Source of the DNA: Opitutaceae bacterium
GTDB taxonomy: Bacteria > Verrucomicrobiota > Verrucomicrobiia > Opitutales > Opitutaceae
Length of the DNA stretch: 63,799 nt
NCBI GenBank assembly: GCA_030648295.1
Contig: JAUSID010000254.1
Coordinates: 1 to 63,799, forward strand
Direction: 5' to 3'
Shown here: in pieces, positions 26,999 through 36,500 of the stretch
Layout: every line of letters begins with the position of its first letter
Numbering within the stretch: position 1 is the stretch's first letter
The notes under the pieces: generated by a model
Told to the model about the DNA's origin: nothing
What the model saw: only the letters and a program-made list of their open reading frames with translations
The model's database searches: none
Position numbers and translations under genes: made by a program

Positions 26999-29900
26999 CT
27001 ATTCCTTTGCCGTCATCGGTTGCCGGCTGGCACCCGACTCGGAGACGGCGGCCGGGTCGGCGTTGATTTGTTCGAGCAATGCCACCTCAACCACGGGGGC
27101 GAAGCCCGCGATCGTGGGGGAGGCAAAAAATTGTTGCATGGTGAGGTCCACGTTCAGGGCGTCCTGCACCCGCGTGATCACCTGGGCGGCAAGCAGCGAA
27201 TGGCCGCCCAGTTCGAAGAAGCTGTCGTGTACTCCAATTTGCTTCAGCCCGAGCACATCGCGCCAGATGTCGGCCATGAGTTCTTCCGCGGTCGAACGCG
27301 GCGCCACGAACGGGGCGCTTTCCGTCGTGACCTCGGGATCCGGCAGCGCCTTCCGGTTGATCTTTCCGCTCGTGGTGCGCGGAAGCTCGTCCAGCACGGT
27401 GAGGACCACGGGCACCATGTACTCCGGCAATTTTTGCCCCAGGTGTGCGCGCAGCGCCGCCACCTCAATGCTGCCACCGGCCGCGGCCACCACATAACCG
27501 AGGAGCCGGGCGTTCGTCGCCTCACCGCGCGCCACCACGACGCACTCGCTCACGGACGGGTGTCCCGCGAGCGCGGCTTCGATTTCGCCGAGCTCAATCC
27601 GGTACCCGCGGATCTTCACCTGGTAATCCAGGCGGCCGAGGAACTCGATGGTACCATCGGCCGAGAAACGCGCGCCGTCGCCCGTCCGATACAGCCGGCG
27701 GCCGGGGAGGAATGGCGCCTCGACGAATCTCTCCTGGGTGAGTTGCGGCAGGTTGAGGTAACCGCGGGCCACCTTGTCGCCGCCGATGAATAATTCGCCG
27801 CGCACGCCAATTGGAACGGGCTGCATCCGGCGGTCGAGAATGTAGGCCTGCTCGTTTGCCAGCGGACGACCAATGGTCGCGCGACCGCCGCGCACGCGTT
27901 TTCCACCCGTGGAGTACACGGTGGTTTCCGTCGGGCCATACACGTCGAATACCCGCTCGATCTGCGGCAACGCATACAGCGCCTCGACCAGTGACTGCGG
28001 GCACGGTTCGCCCGCGACGTTGATCGTGTGCACCGAGGTGGGCACGAGATTGCCGCGCACGAGCTCCGCCACCGCCGACGGCACGCCGCTGATCAAGGTG
28101 ACCTCGTTGCGGGCGCGCAGCGATCCCAGCTCGAGGATGCTGGACGCGACGATGATTTTGCCGCCGAGGCAGAGCGGCACGAGGCTCTCGAACACCGCCA
28201 CGTCGAACGACGCGGAGGTCGCGAAGAGCACGCCCGCGAGCTCGTCCGCCCGGTAATGTTGCGCCGACCACGCCACCAGCGCGGCGACGCCGCGGTGCGG
28301 AACACAGACGCCCTTCGGCCGGCCGGTCGAGCCGGAGGTGTAGATCACATACGCGAGGTTGTCCGCCGTCGGTGACCCGGTCGCAGCCGCGCTCGAAGGT
28401 GAAGCGAGCTGGGCCTCGTCGTCGATGGCAACTGCGTCCCACTCGCCGTCCGGCAGGAACGCGGTTAGGCTGCGCTCCGTGAGCACGACGCGCATGCCCG
28501 TGTCGCGGGCAACGAACGAGAGCCGGTCCTTGGGATGGGAAATGTCCAGTGGCACGTACGCACCTCCGGCCTTCAGGATGCCGAGCATCGCCGCGACGAG
28601 TGGCGGCGAACGCTGGAGGAAGATGCCCACGAGATGGTCGGGACCGATGCCGCGGCCGCGCAGATGGCGCGCGATCGTATCGGCGCGGGCGTTCAGCTCG
28701 CGATAGGTCCACCGCTGATCGTGGCCCACGACCGCCACCGCATTCGGGTGCCGGCGGACCTGCTCCTCGAACCGCTGGTGGATGCACGCGCTGCGATCGT
28801 ACTCGAGCGTGGTGTTGTTCCACTCGACGAGCAGCTGGTGCCGCTCCGCCCCGGTCAGCAAGGGCAGGCTCGCAACCGGGGATTCGGAATTGGCGACGAT
28901 GCCACGCAGCAGCGTTTCGAAATGGCCAAACCAACGTGCCATCGTGGCATCGTCATAAAGTTCGCTGCTGTAGTAGCAGCCCAGCATCACCGACTCGTCG
29001 GCGAGCGCGAAATTGAAGTTGAGATCGAAATTGACGAAACGCTTCGGGTTGTTCGTCGGCGTCACCGCCAGCCCCGCGAAATCGAGCACGCCGCGGTGTC
29101 GCACCGTATTGAATACGACGGGCGCCACCGGCACGCGACTTGGCTGGCGGACGAAGTCGATCTGTTGGAGCAGCGTGCCGAACGGATAACACCAGTGCTC
29201 CAGCGCGTCGCCGACGTGCTGCCGCATTTCCGTGAGGTAGTCGCTGAAACGAGCGTCGTCCTTCAACCGGCTGCGAATCGGCAGCAGGTTGGCGAAGTGG
29301 CCCACTGCATTGCCGAGCCCGCCCATCACCTGCCCGGCCGCGGGCACGCCGACAATCACGTCGTCCTGCGTGGCCAGCCGGTGCAGCAGCACGTTGAAAC
29401 CCGCGAGCAGTGCGGTGAACATGGTGCAGCCCCGGTCACCGCACAGCCGCTTCACTCCCGCCGTCACATCGGGCGCGAGCGTCCGGAGGAAAAACCCGCC
29501 CGCAAACGTCCGCTGCACCGGGCGGGGACGATCCGTCGGCAGCTCCAGGATCGGCACGTGCTCCGGGAATTGCCGTTTCCAGAATTCTTCCGCCGCCAGA
29601 TAGGCCGGCGTCCTGTGCGCCCGCTGCTGCCTCCCGGCGTACTGGCTGAACGACTGCGCTTCCGGCAGCACCGCGGGCCGCCCCTGCACCTCCGCCGAAT
29701 AGAACTCGCCGAGTTCATGCTGGAGGACGGCGAGTGACCAGCCGTCGCACACCAGGTGATGGACCGCCAGCACCAGCAGGTGGGAGTCTGGCGCGAGCTG
29801 GATCAACCTGGCCCGGAAAAGGGGGCCGTTGACGAGGTCGAAGGTCGCGTTGACCTGCTCGTCCGCGCACTGCGCCGCCAGCTTGCGGCGGTCGGCCGGC

Positions 29901-32900
29901 GCCGCGGACGAGAAATCGTGGCACGTCAATTCGATCGGCGCACCCGCCGCAATCCGCTGCCCATCGCCCAACGGGCTGAAGGTCGTGCGCAACGCATCGT
30001 GCCGCGCCACCAGTGACTCGACCGCCCGGCGGAGCGCCGCGACGCTGAGCGGTCCGTCGAGTTGCAGCGTGATCGATTCGTTGTAAGCCGCCGACGCCGC
30101 CGCGCCCAGCTGGCAGGCGTACCAGATTTCGCGCTGCGCATCCGTCAGCGGGATACATTGCGCCGCCAGCGTGACCGTGCTTGCGCGCATATGGTCCGTC
30201 GGCAACGCCGCGGCGCTGGGACGAGTCGTGTCCACGGTGAGCCCGGCACCCGGCTCACGCCCGTTGGTGATCGGAGCCGCCACATCGGCCCCGGCCACCG
30301 TCACGATGGTCGGGTTCGTGGCTGTCGCCACGTTGGTCGCCTGGCTGGCGGCTCCCGGCGCGAGCACCGTGCGTTGCTCGATGTGGGCGGCGAGCTTGCC
30401 AAAGGTGATGAGATCTTCCCGCAGCTGGCGAAACGTGATGTCGAGGCCGAACCGCTTCCCGACCGCGACACTCGCCTGGGTGAGGAACAGCGAATCGAAT
30501 CCGAGTTGATAGAACGACTCGTCGGGACCGGCTTCCGCCAAATCAATGCCGGAGAGCTGCTGGAAGATTTCCTTCAACGCGCCGACCGTTGTCGCCGTGA
30601 TCGCGTTCGGCGCGGCGGCGGGAACCGGCGGCGCCGCACCGTTCAGGACGGCCCCGTTCACCGCTGCCGGGATGGTTTCCGCTTCCAGCGCCATCGTCGG
30701 GGCCGGACCGTTGATCGGGGCCGGCTTCGACCCAAGATCGAACGTCATGCCGGGCTCGACCCAGTGCCGCTTGCGTTCAAACGGATAGGTGGGCAGCGGA
30801 ACGATCCGCCGCCGTTCATCGCGATATAATCCGCCGCGCCAGTCGATCCGGCTGCCGGCGATCCACAATTCGCCCAGCGTATGCAGGATGGAACTACGGT
30901 CCGAGGCGTTGTCCCGCGTGCGACCAAGGCTCGCGAGAATCGTCGTCGCGCCGCCGCCCGTGGCGGGGTGCTGCCGCGCCAGCCCGGCGAGCGTGGCTCC
31001 CGGTCCGACCTCGAGCAATATCCGGCTGCCGCCTTTGACCAGCTCCGCCACGCCATCGGCGAACTTCACCGTCTGCCGCACATGCGTGGTCCAGTATTCC
31101 GCCCTCGTGGCCTCCGCCGGCGTAATCCACGTGCCGGTGACGTTCGAGACCCACGGGATGGCCGGCGCGTTCAGCTTCAGCTTCGCGATGAACTCCGCCA
31201 GCGGCCGCAGCGCCGGCTCCATCATCGCGGAGTGGAACGCGTGCGAGGTCGCGAGCCGTTTGAAAGGAATGACGCTCGCGGCCAGCCGCTGCTCCAACGC
31301 GTCTATCGCGCCGAATGGTCCGGAAACGACGCATAGACCCGGAGCGTTGACCGCCGCGAGCGCCAAATTGGATCCCAGGAACTCCCTAATCTTTTCGGGT
31401 GCCACGCGCACCGCGAGCATCGCGCCCGCCGGCTGCGCCTGCATCAGCCGCGCGCGCTCGGCCACCAGCGCGAGCGCATCCTCGAGCGAGAACACGCCGG
31501 CGAGGCACGCCGCCACGTATTCGCCGAGGCTGTGGCCGATCATCGCCGCCGGCTTGATGCCCCACTGCATCCACCGCTGCGCCATCGCATGCTCGATCGC
31601 GAAAAGCGCCGGCTGCGTGAGCCGCGTTTCCGTGAGCTGCTTCGCCGCGGCCTCGGCCTGTTCCGGGGCGGGAAAAAGAACGGCCCGCAAATCGAGCCCG
31701 AGCCGCGGCTCGAGGAGTTCGCAACTGCGATCGATCGCCGCCCGGAAGGTTGGCTCCGTTTCGTAGAGCTCCCGCGCCATGTTCACCGCCTGCGCGCCCT
31801 GGCCGGGAAACATGAACGCCACCGTTGGCGCCTCAGCGTCGGAACCGCCACTCGCGATCCGCTTCGCGTCGCGCGCGGTGAGCACCTCCACCGCATCGGC
31901 GGCGTCATCGCACACCACGGCCCGACGGTGCGCGAAAACCTTCCGGCCGGTTTGGAGCGTGAACGCCACGTCGGCGAGATTCGCGTCAGAGTTGCGCTCG
32001 AGATGACGCGCAAGATTGTCCGTCGCGGCTTCGAGTGCGGTCGCCGTGCGCGCCGACAGCAGCAGCAGGTGCCGCGGCCGCGCCGGACTCACCGGCTCGG
32101 GCGCCGGCGCCTCTTCGAGGGCGACGTGCGAATTGGTGCCACCGATGCCAAACGAACTCACGCCCGCCCGCCGCGGCTGCTCGCCACGCGGCCAGGCCCG
32201 CAAAGCGTGGTTGACGAAAAACGGGCTGTGCTCGAAATCGATCTTCGGATTCGGCCGTTCGAAATGCAGGCTGGGAGGAATCTCCCCGTGCTGGAGCGCC
32301 AGCACCGTCTTAATCAACCCGGCGACGCCCGCACCGATATCGAGGTGACCGATGTTGCTCTTGACGGAACCGAGGGCGCAAAACTGGCCGCGTTCACCTT
32401 GGAGCCCAAACGCCTTCGTCAGCCCGGCGATCTCGATCGGATCGCCCAGGGGCGTACCGGTGCCATGCGCCTCGACGTAGGAAATCGTCTCGGGCGCAAA
32501 ACCCGCCTCGGCGTGCGCCATCGCAATCACCTCGGCCTGGCCGTCGATGCTCGGCGCCGTGTATCCAATCTTCACCGCGCCGTCGTTGTTGATCGCCGTG
32601 CCCTTGATCACCGCGCAAATGTTGTCGCCGTCCGCCATGGCTTCGCTCAGCCGCTTCAGCACCACGACACCGGCACCGTCGCCGAGCACCGTGCCGGCCG
32701 CCTTCGCGTCGAACGCCCGGCAGTGGCCGTCCGGCGAGAGAATTCCGCCTTCGAGGTGATGCTGGCCGCGGTTCGGCGGAAACGTGATCGAGACACCGCC
32801 CGCGAGCGCGACGTCGCAGCGGTAGCTCAGCAGGCTTTGCGCGGCGAGGCACACCGCCACAAGCGAGGTCGAGCAGGCGGTCTGCACGTTGATGCTCGGG

Positions 32901-33415
32901 CCGCGCAAATTGAGTTTGTACGAGACCCGCGTCGGCACGAAGTCGCCGTCGTTGGCGATCATCGTAGGGAAGATGCCGGTGTTCGCGACGAGGTCGCGGT
33001 TTGTGAGCAGGTTGGTGAACAGGTAGGTGTTCATGCTCGCGCCCGCGAACACCCCGATAAGCCCTGCATGTGTTTCGGGGTTGCAGCCGGCGTGTTCCAG
33101 CGCCTCCCAGCAGCATTCGAGGAAGACGCGGTGCTGCGGATCCATCACGCGTGCCTCCTGCGGGCTGAACCCGAAGAACGGGGCGTCGAACCACTCCGGT
33201 TTCTCGAGCACGGCCCGCGCCTTCACGTAGCGCGGATCCTTCAAATCCGGCGCGTGTTCGATCGGCAGCCACTGCACCTGCTCATCGGCGAAGAACGACA
33301 CGCCCTCCACCCCGTGGCGGAGGTTGTGCCAGAACTCCTCGAGATTTCCGGCCTGCGGGAATCGGCCGGCCATCCCGATGATGGCGATGCTTTCCTGGGG
33401 CTCGTGGGGATTCAT
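26999..33415 (-). CDS. Hybrid PKS-NRPS, KS-AT-ACP-C-A-PCP
   Basis: 2138 residues. KS (IAIIGMAGRFPQAGNLEEFW; active Cys near 180 in TACSTSL; EAHGTGTPLGDP; KSNIGHLD). AT (GQGAQ; GHSLGEY near 627; HAFHS near 730, the malonyl-CoA pattern). ACP (GFDSLFLTQ, Ser near 973). Then C (HHLVCDGWS near 1220), A (YTSGSTGRPKG, FDVAVFES, DVYGPTETT) and PCP (ELGGHSLLAAQV near 2068). There is no KR, DH or ER, so the added two-carbon unit should keep its keto group. The A-domain code read by eye is D-V-F-S-N-A-V-V-Y-K. It partly resembles alanine-type codes but I make no firm call. It follows the monooxygenase-bearing NRPS after 90 bp. Confidence 0.93.
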   Translation of the reverse strand: MNPHEPQESIAIIGMAGRFPQAGNLEEFWHNLRHGVEGVSFFADEQVQWLPIEHAPDLKDPRYVKARAVLEKPEWFDAPFFGFSPQEARVMDPQHRVFLECCWEALEHAGCNPETHAGLIGVFAGASMNTYLFTNLLTNRDLVANTGIFPTMIANDGDFVPTRVSYKLNLRGPSINVQTACSTSLVAVCLAAQSLLSYRCDVALAGGVSITFPPNRGQHHLEGGILSPDGHCRAFDAKAAGTVLGDGAGVVVLKRLSEAMADGDNICAVIKGTAINNDGAVKIGYTAPSIDGQAEVIAMAHAEAGFAPETISYVEAHGTGTPLGDPIEIAGLTKAFGLQGERGQFCALGSVKSNIGHLDIGAGVAGLIKTVLALQHGEIPPSLHFERPNPKIDFEHSPFFVNHALRAWPRGEQPRRAGVSSFGIGGTNSHVALEEAPAPEPVSPARPRHLLLLSARTATALEAATDNLARHLERNSDANLADVAFTLQTGRKVFAHRRAVVCDDAADAVEVLTARDAKRIASGGSDAEAPTVAFMFPGQGAQAVNMARELYETEPTFRAAIDRSCELLEPRLGLDLRAVLFPAPEQAEAAAKQLTETRLTQPALFAIEHAMAQRWMQWGIKPAAMIGHSLGEYVAACLAGVFSLEDALALVAERARLMQAQPAGAMLAVRVAPEKIREFLGSNLALAAVNAPGLCVVSGPFGAIDALEQRLAASVIPFKRLATSHAFHSAMMEPALRPLAEFIAKLKLNAPAIPWVSNVTGTWITPAEATRAEYWTTHVRQTVKFADGVAELVKGGSRILLEVGPGATLAGLARQHPATGGGATTILASLGRTRDNASDRSSILHTLGELWIAGSRIDWRGGLYRDERRRIVPLPTYPFERKRHWVEPGMTFDLGSKPAPINGPAPTMALEAETIPAAVNGAVLNGAAPPVPAAAPNAITATTVGALKEIFQQLSGIDLAEAGPDESFYQLGFDSLFLTQASVAVGKRFGLDITFRQLREDLITFGKLAAHIEQRTVLAPGAASQATNVATATNPTIVTVAGADVAAPITNGREPGAGLTVDTTRPSAAALPTDHMRASTVTLAAQCIPLTDAQREIWYACQLGAAASAAYNESITLQLDGPLSVAALRRAVESLVARHDALRTTFSPLGDGQRIAAGAPIELTCHDFSSAAPADRRKLAAQCADEQVNATFDLVNGPLFRARLIQLAPDSHLLVLAVHHLVCDGWSLAVLQHELGEFYSAEVQGRPAVLPEAQSFSQYAGRQQRAHRTPAYLAAEEFWKRQFPEHVPILELPTDRPRPVQRTFAGGFFLRTLAPDVTAGVKRLCGDRGCTMFTALLAGFNVLLHRLATQDDVIVGVPAAGQVMGGLGNAVGHFANLLPIRSRLKDDARFSDYLTEMRQHVGDALEHWCYPFGTLLQQIDFVRQPSRVPVAPVVFNTVRHRGVLDFAGLAVTPTNNPKRFVNFDLNFNFALADESVMLGCYYSSELYDDATMARWFGHFETLLRGIVANSESPVASLPLLTGAERHQLLVEWNNTTLEYDRSACIHQRFEEQVRRHPNAVAVVGHDQRWTYRELNARADTIARHLRGRGIGPDHLVGIFLQRSPPLVAAMLGILKAGGAYVPLDISHPKDRLSFVARDTGMRVVLTERSLTAFLPDGEWDAVAIDDEAQLASPSSAAATGSPTADNLAYVIYTSGSTGRPKGVCVPHRGVAALVAWSAQHYRADELAGVLFATSASFDVAVFESLVPLCLGGKIIVASSILELGSLRARNEVTLISGVPSAVAELVRGNLVPTSVHTINVAGEPCPQSLVEALYALPQIERVFDVYGPTETTVYSTGGKRVRGGRATIGRPLANEQAYILDRRMQPVPIGVRGELFIGGDKVARGYLNLPQLTQERFVEAPFLPGRRLYRTGDGARFSADGTIEFLGRLDYQVKIRGYRIELGEIEAALAGHPSVSECVVVARGEATNARLLGYVVAAAGGSIEVAALRAHLGQKLPEYMVPVVLTVLDELPRTTSGKINRKALPDPEVTTESAPFVAPRSTAEELMADIWRDVLGLKQIGVHDSFFELGGHSLLAAQVITRVQDALNVDLTMQQFFASPTIAGFAPVVEVALLEQINADPAAVSESGASRQPMTAKE

Positions 33416-33505
33416 TCGAACGGTTGAACTGCAAGCGTGGTGTTCGCGGCGCCGCCGGGGCTGGCCCGCGGCGATCGCCGCGCCAGTTCCGGAGGGGAAT
33501 TGGAA

Positions 33506-36500
33506 TCAGGTCGTGGTCGCAGGCGTGGCCATCGCGCGGCGGCGAATCATGGCGCCCTGGCGCAGCTTGTTTCGCTCCTCGATCTTCTGCCGGAACGAAT
33601 CGTCCTTCGGGCCGGTGGACGACTGCTCGCCAATGAATTTCGCCAGCATGCGGATGGTGGGGAATTGGAAAAGCTTCAGCACCGGGACATCGACGTTGAG
33701 CGCCTCGCGCAGCCGGTTCTGGACCTGCACGACTTGCAGCGAGTGGCCGCCGAAATCGAAGAAGTTATCGTCCACGCCGATTTGATCGACGTGCAGGATG
33801 TCCTTCCAAATCACGGCCACCGCCTGCTCCACCCCGCCCTTCGGCGGCACGAACGACGCCTCGGACTTGACGCGGCTGCCCTGCGGCGCCGGGAGCGCCT
33901 TGCGATCGACCTTGCCGTTCGGGGTCAGCGGCAGCTGGTCGAGCGTGACGTAAAGCGCCGGCACCATGTGGTCGGGAAGCTTCTGGCGGAGGAAATCACG
34001 CAGCGCATTCGCCGCCGGTGCTTCGTCGCCGGCCGCAACCACATAGGCCGCGAGCTGCGGATCGTCGGGATTGTCGCGGCGCAGCACGACGACCGCCTGG
34101 CGCACATCCGAGTGCTGCATCAGCGCCGCCTCTATTTCGCCGAGTTCGATCCGATGGCCGCGGATTTTCACCTGGTGATCGACGCGTCCCAGGAAATCAA
34201 CGACACCATCGGCGCGGTAGCGAACGAGATCACCGGTGCGATACATGCGCGGCACCGCGGCGCTGCTCGCGCCGTTCTGGGTTTTGGGTTCTGGGTTTTG
34301 GGTTTTGGGTTCCGGCGATTGTCTCTGGTCTCTAGTCTCCGGTCCCTGGTCCGTGATCTCCGGTCCCTGGTCCTTGGTCCTTGGTCCTTGGTCCTTCTCC
34401 GCCATGTCCTCGACAAACGGATCGGGAACGAATTTCTCCGCCGTCAGCTCCGGCCGCTTCCAGTACCCCCGCGCGACGCCGTCGCCCGCGATCCAAAGTT
34501 CGCCGGGCACGCCGACGGGAAGTGGCTGGCGGTTGCCGTCGAGCACGTAGACCTGCTGGTTCGCCAGCGGCCGGCCAATCGCCACCGCGCCGGTGGAACT
34601 CGGCTCGTTGGTCACGCGATGCGTGGTCGACCAAATCGTCGTCTCTGTCGGGCCGTACATGTTGATGACCTCGCCCGAGACCACGCCGACGAGTTCCTCG
34701 GCCAGCCCGACCGGCAGGGCTTCGCCGCCCACCATCAACTTCTTCAACGAGCGCAGCGCCTCGGCCGTGTCCAGCGACTGGAGCAGCAGCCGCGCGAACG
34801 ACGGCGTGCACTGCAGATGCGTGACGCGGTGTCGCTGCATCTGCTCGACGAGCGAAACCGTGCGACTGGAAGCGCGGGCCGCCGCGAGTTCCGCGCCGGC
34901 GGCCTGCTCCTGGCATTCACTGCGCACGCGGTCGAGCAGCTTCAGGCTCACGAGGGCGGAATCGACATCGACGCCGAAGTCAATCAGGCACGCAATCTCG
35001 TCGATTCCGATCGACGAGAGCCGCGCGAGGATCTTCCGGCAGGTCTCGGGCGTGCCGAGCAGCCCGCAAAGTTCGAAGTAACGATTGAATGAATACTCAA
35101 TCAGTGCCTCCTTCTCCTCCGGCTTCAGGCTCTTCATTTCCGCGCCGGGATACAGCGCCTGGGTTAGGCCCTGGAGCAGATCGACCGAGTCCGCCAGGTA
35201 GCGGCACAACGGATCGTGCACCTTCTCCTTCACCTGCTGGAGATCCTCGCCGACGAACGTGTGCAGTGCGATCGTCACACAGCCATCATCGTGGCCGGCG
35301 TCCCGCCGCGCCTGCCGGTAAATCTTGATCTTCTTCGCCAGCTCATCGAGTTCCTGCCCGAGCAGGTGCGTCAGCACGCCGGCGCCCATCTGGCCGGCCA
35401 GCTTGAAGGTGTCCGGATTGCCCGCGGCCGTGATCCACATCGGCAGCTCCTGCTGGATCGGACGCGGATAGATTTTCACCGGCACCGGGTTGCCCCGGCC
35501 GCCAGGGAACTCCACCGCCTCGCCGCGCCAGAGCTTGCGCACCGTCTCCATGTCGCGGCGCATCTGGTTGCGCCGATCGGCGTAATTCTCGGGCCGCAGC
35601 GTGAAGTCGCGATCATGCCACCCGTTCGCGAACGAGACCCCTGCGCGACCATGCGACAGGTTGTCCACCACCGACCATTCCTCCGCGACGCGCAGCGGAT
35701 GGTGTAGCGGCGATACGACGCTGCCGGCGCGAATCTGGACCTTTTGCGTGACCGCCGCGAGGGCTGCGCCGACGACCGCAGGATTTGGATACAGTCCGCC
35801 AAACGAGTGGAAGTGGCGCTCGGGCGTCCACACCGCCTTGAACCCATGCTGGTCGGCGAACTTCGCCCCTTCGAGCAGCAGCCGGTAGCGATTGGGATCG
35901 GCATCGCCTGAATCGTCGACGCTGGCGAAGTAGAACAGGCTGAAATCGAGCGGCTTCTTCGTGGCGACGGCACGTTTCGCCTCCGCCATGCCCGGCAGCT
36001 TCGCGGCGTCAGAGAGCACCACGACCTTGAACCCACGCGTGAGCGTCCAGAAGAGTTCCAGCACCGAGATGTCGAACGAGATGCTCGTCACCGCGAGCCA
36101 CACGCCCGGCCCCTCGACCCACTCGGGGCCCTGGGCCGGTCGAACGGGCTTCGTGCCGAGCGCCTGGTCCATCCCGGCAAAGAAATTCACCACGTTGCGG
36201 TGCGTGACCATCACACCCTTGGGATTTCCCGTGGAGCCGGAAGTGTAGAGAACGTACGCGAGATTGTCGGCCGTGGGCGCGCGACCGCCCTCGGTCGCCT
36301 CCGGGGAATTGGTACCGCGAGGAGTCGCACTCCCATCATCATCCAGGCAAATCACGGCCGCCTGGTGAGGCGGCAGCTTGCGCAGCAGGCTCAGCTGGGA
36401 CACCAGCACCGGCGCCTGCGAATCATGGAGCATGAATCCGATTCGCTCCTTCGGATAAGTGGGATCGAGCGGGAGGTAGGCGCCTCCGGCTTTGTGGATG

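Noticed and set aside
34266-34405. Possible CRISPR-like array
   Set aside because: Units are 7-8 bp, degenerate and contiguous, with no spacers and no cas genes; it is a short tandem repeat inside a coding sequence.
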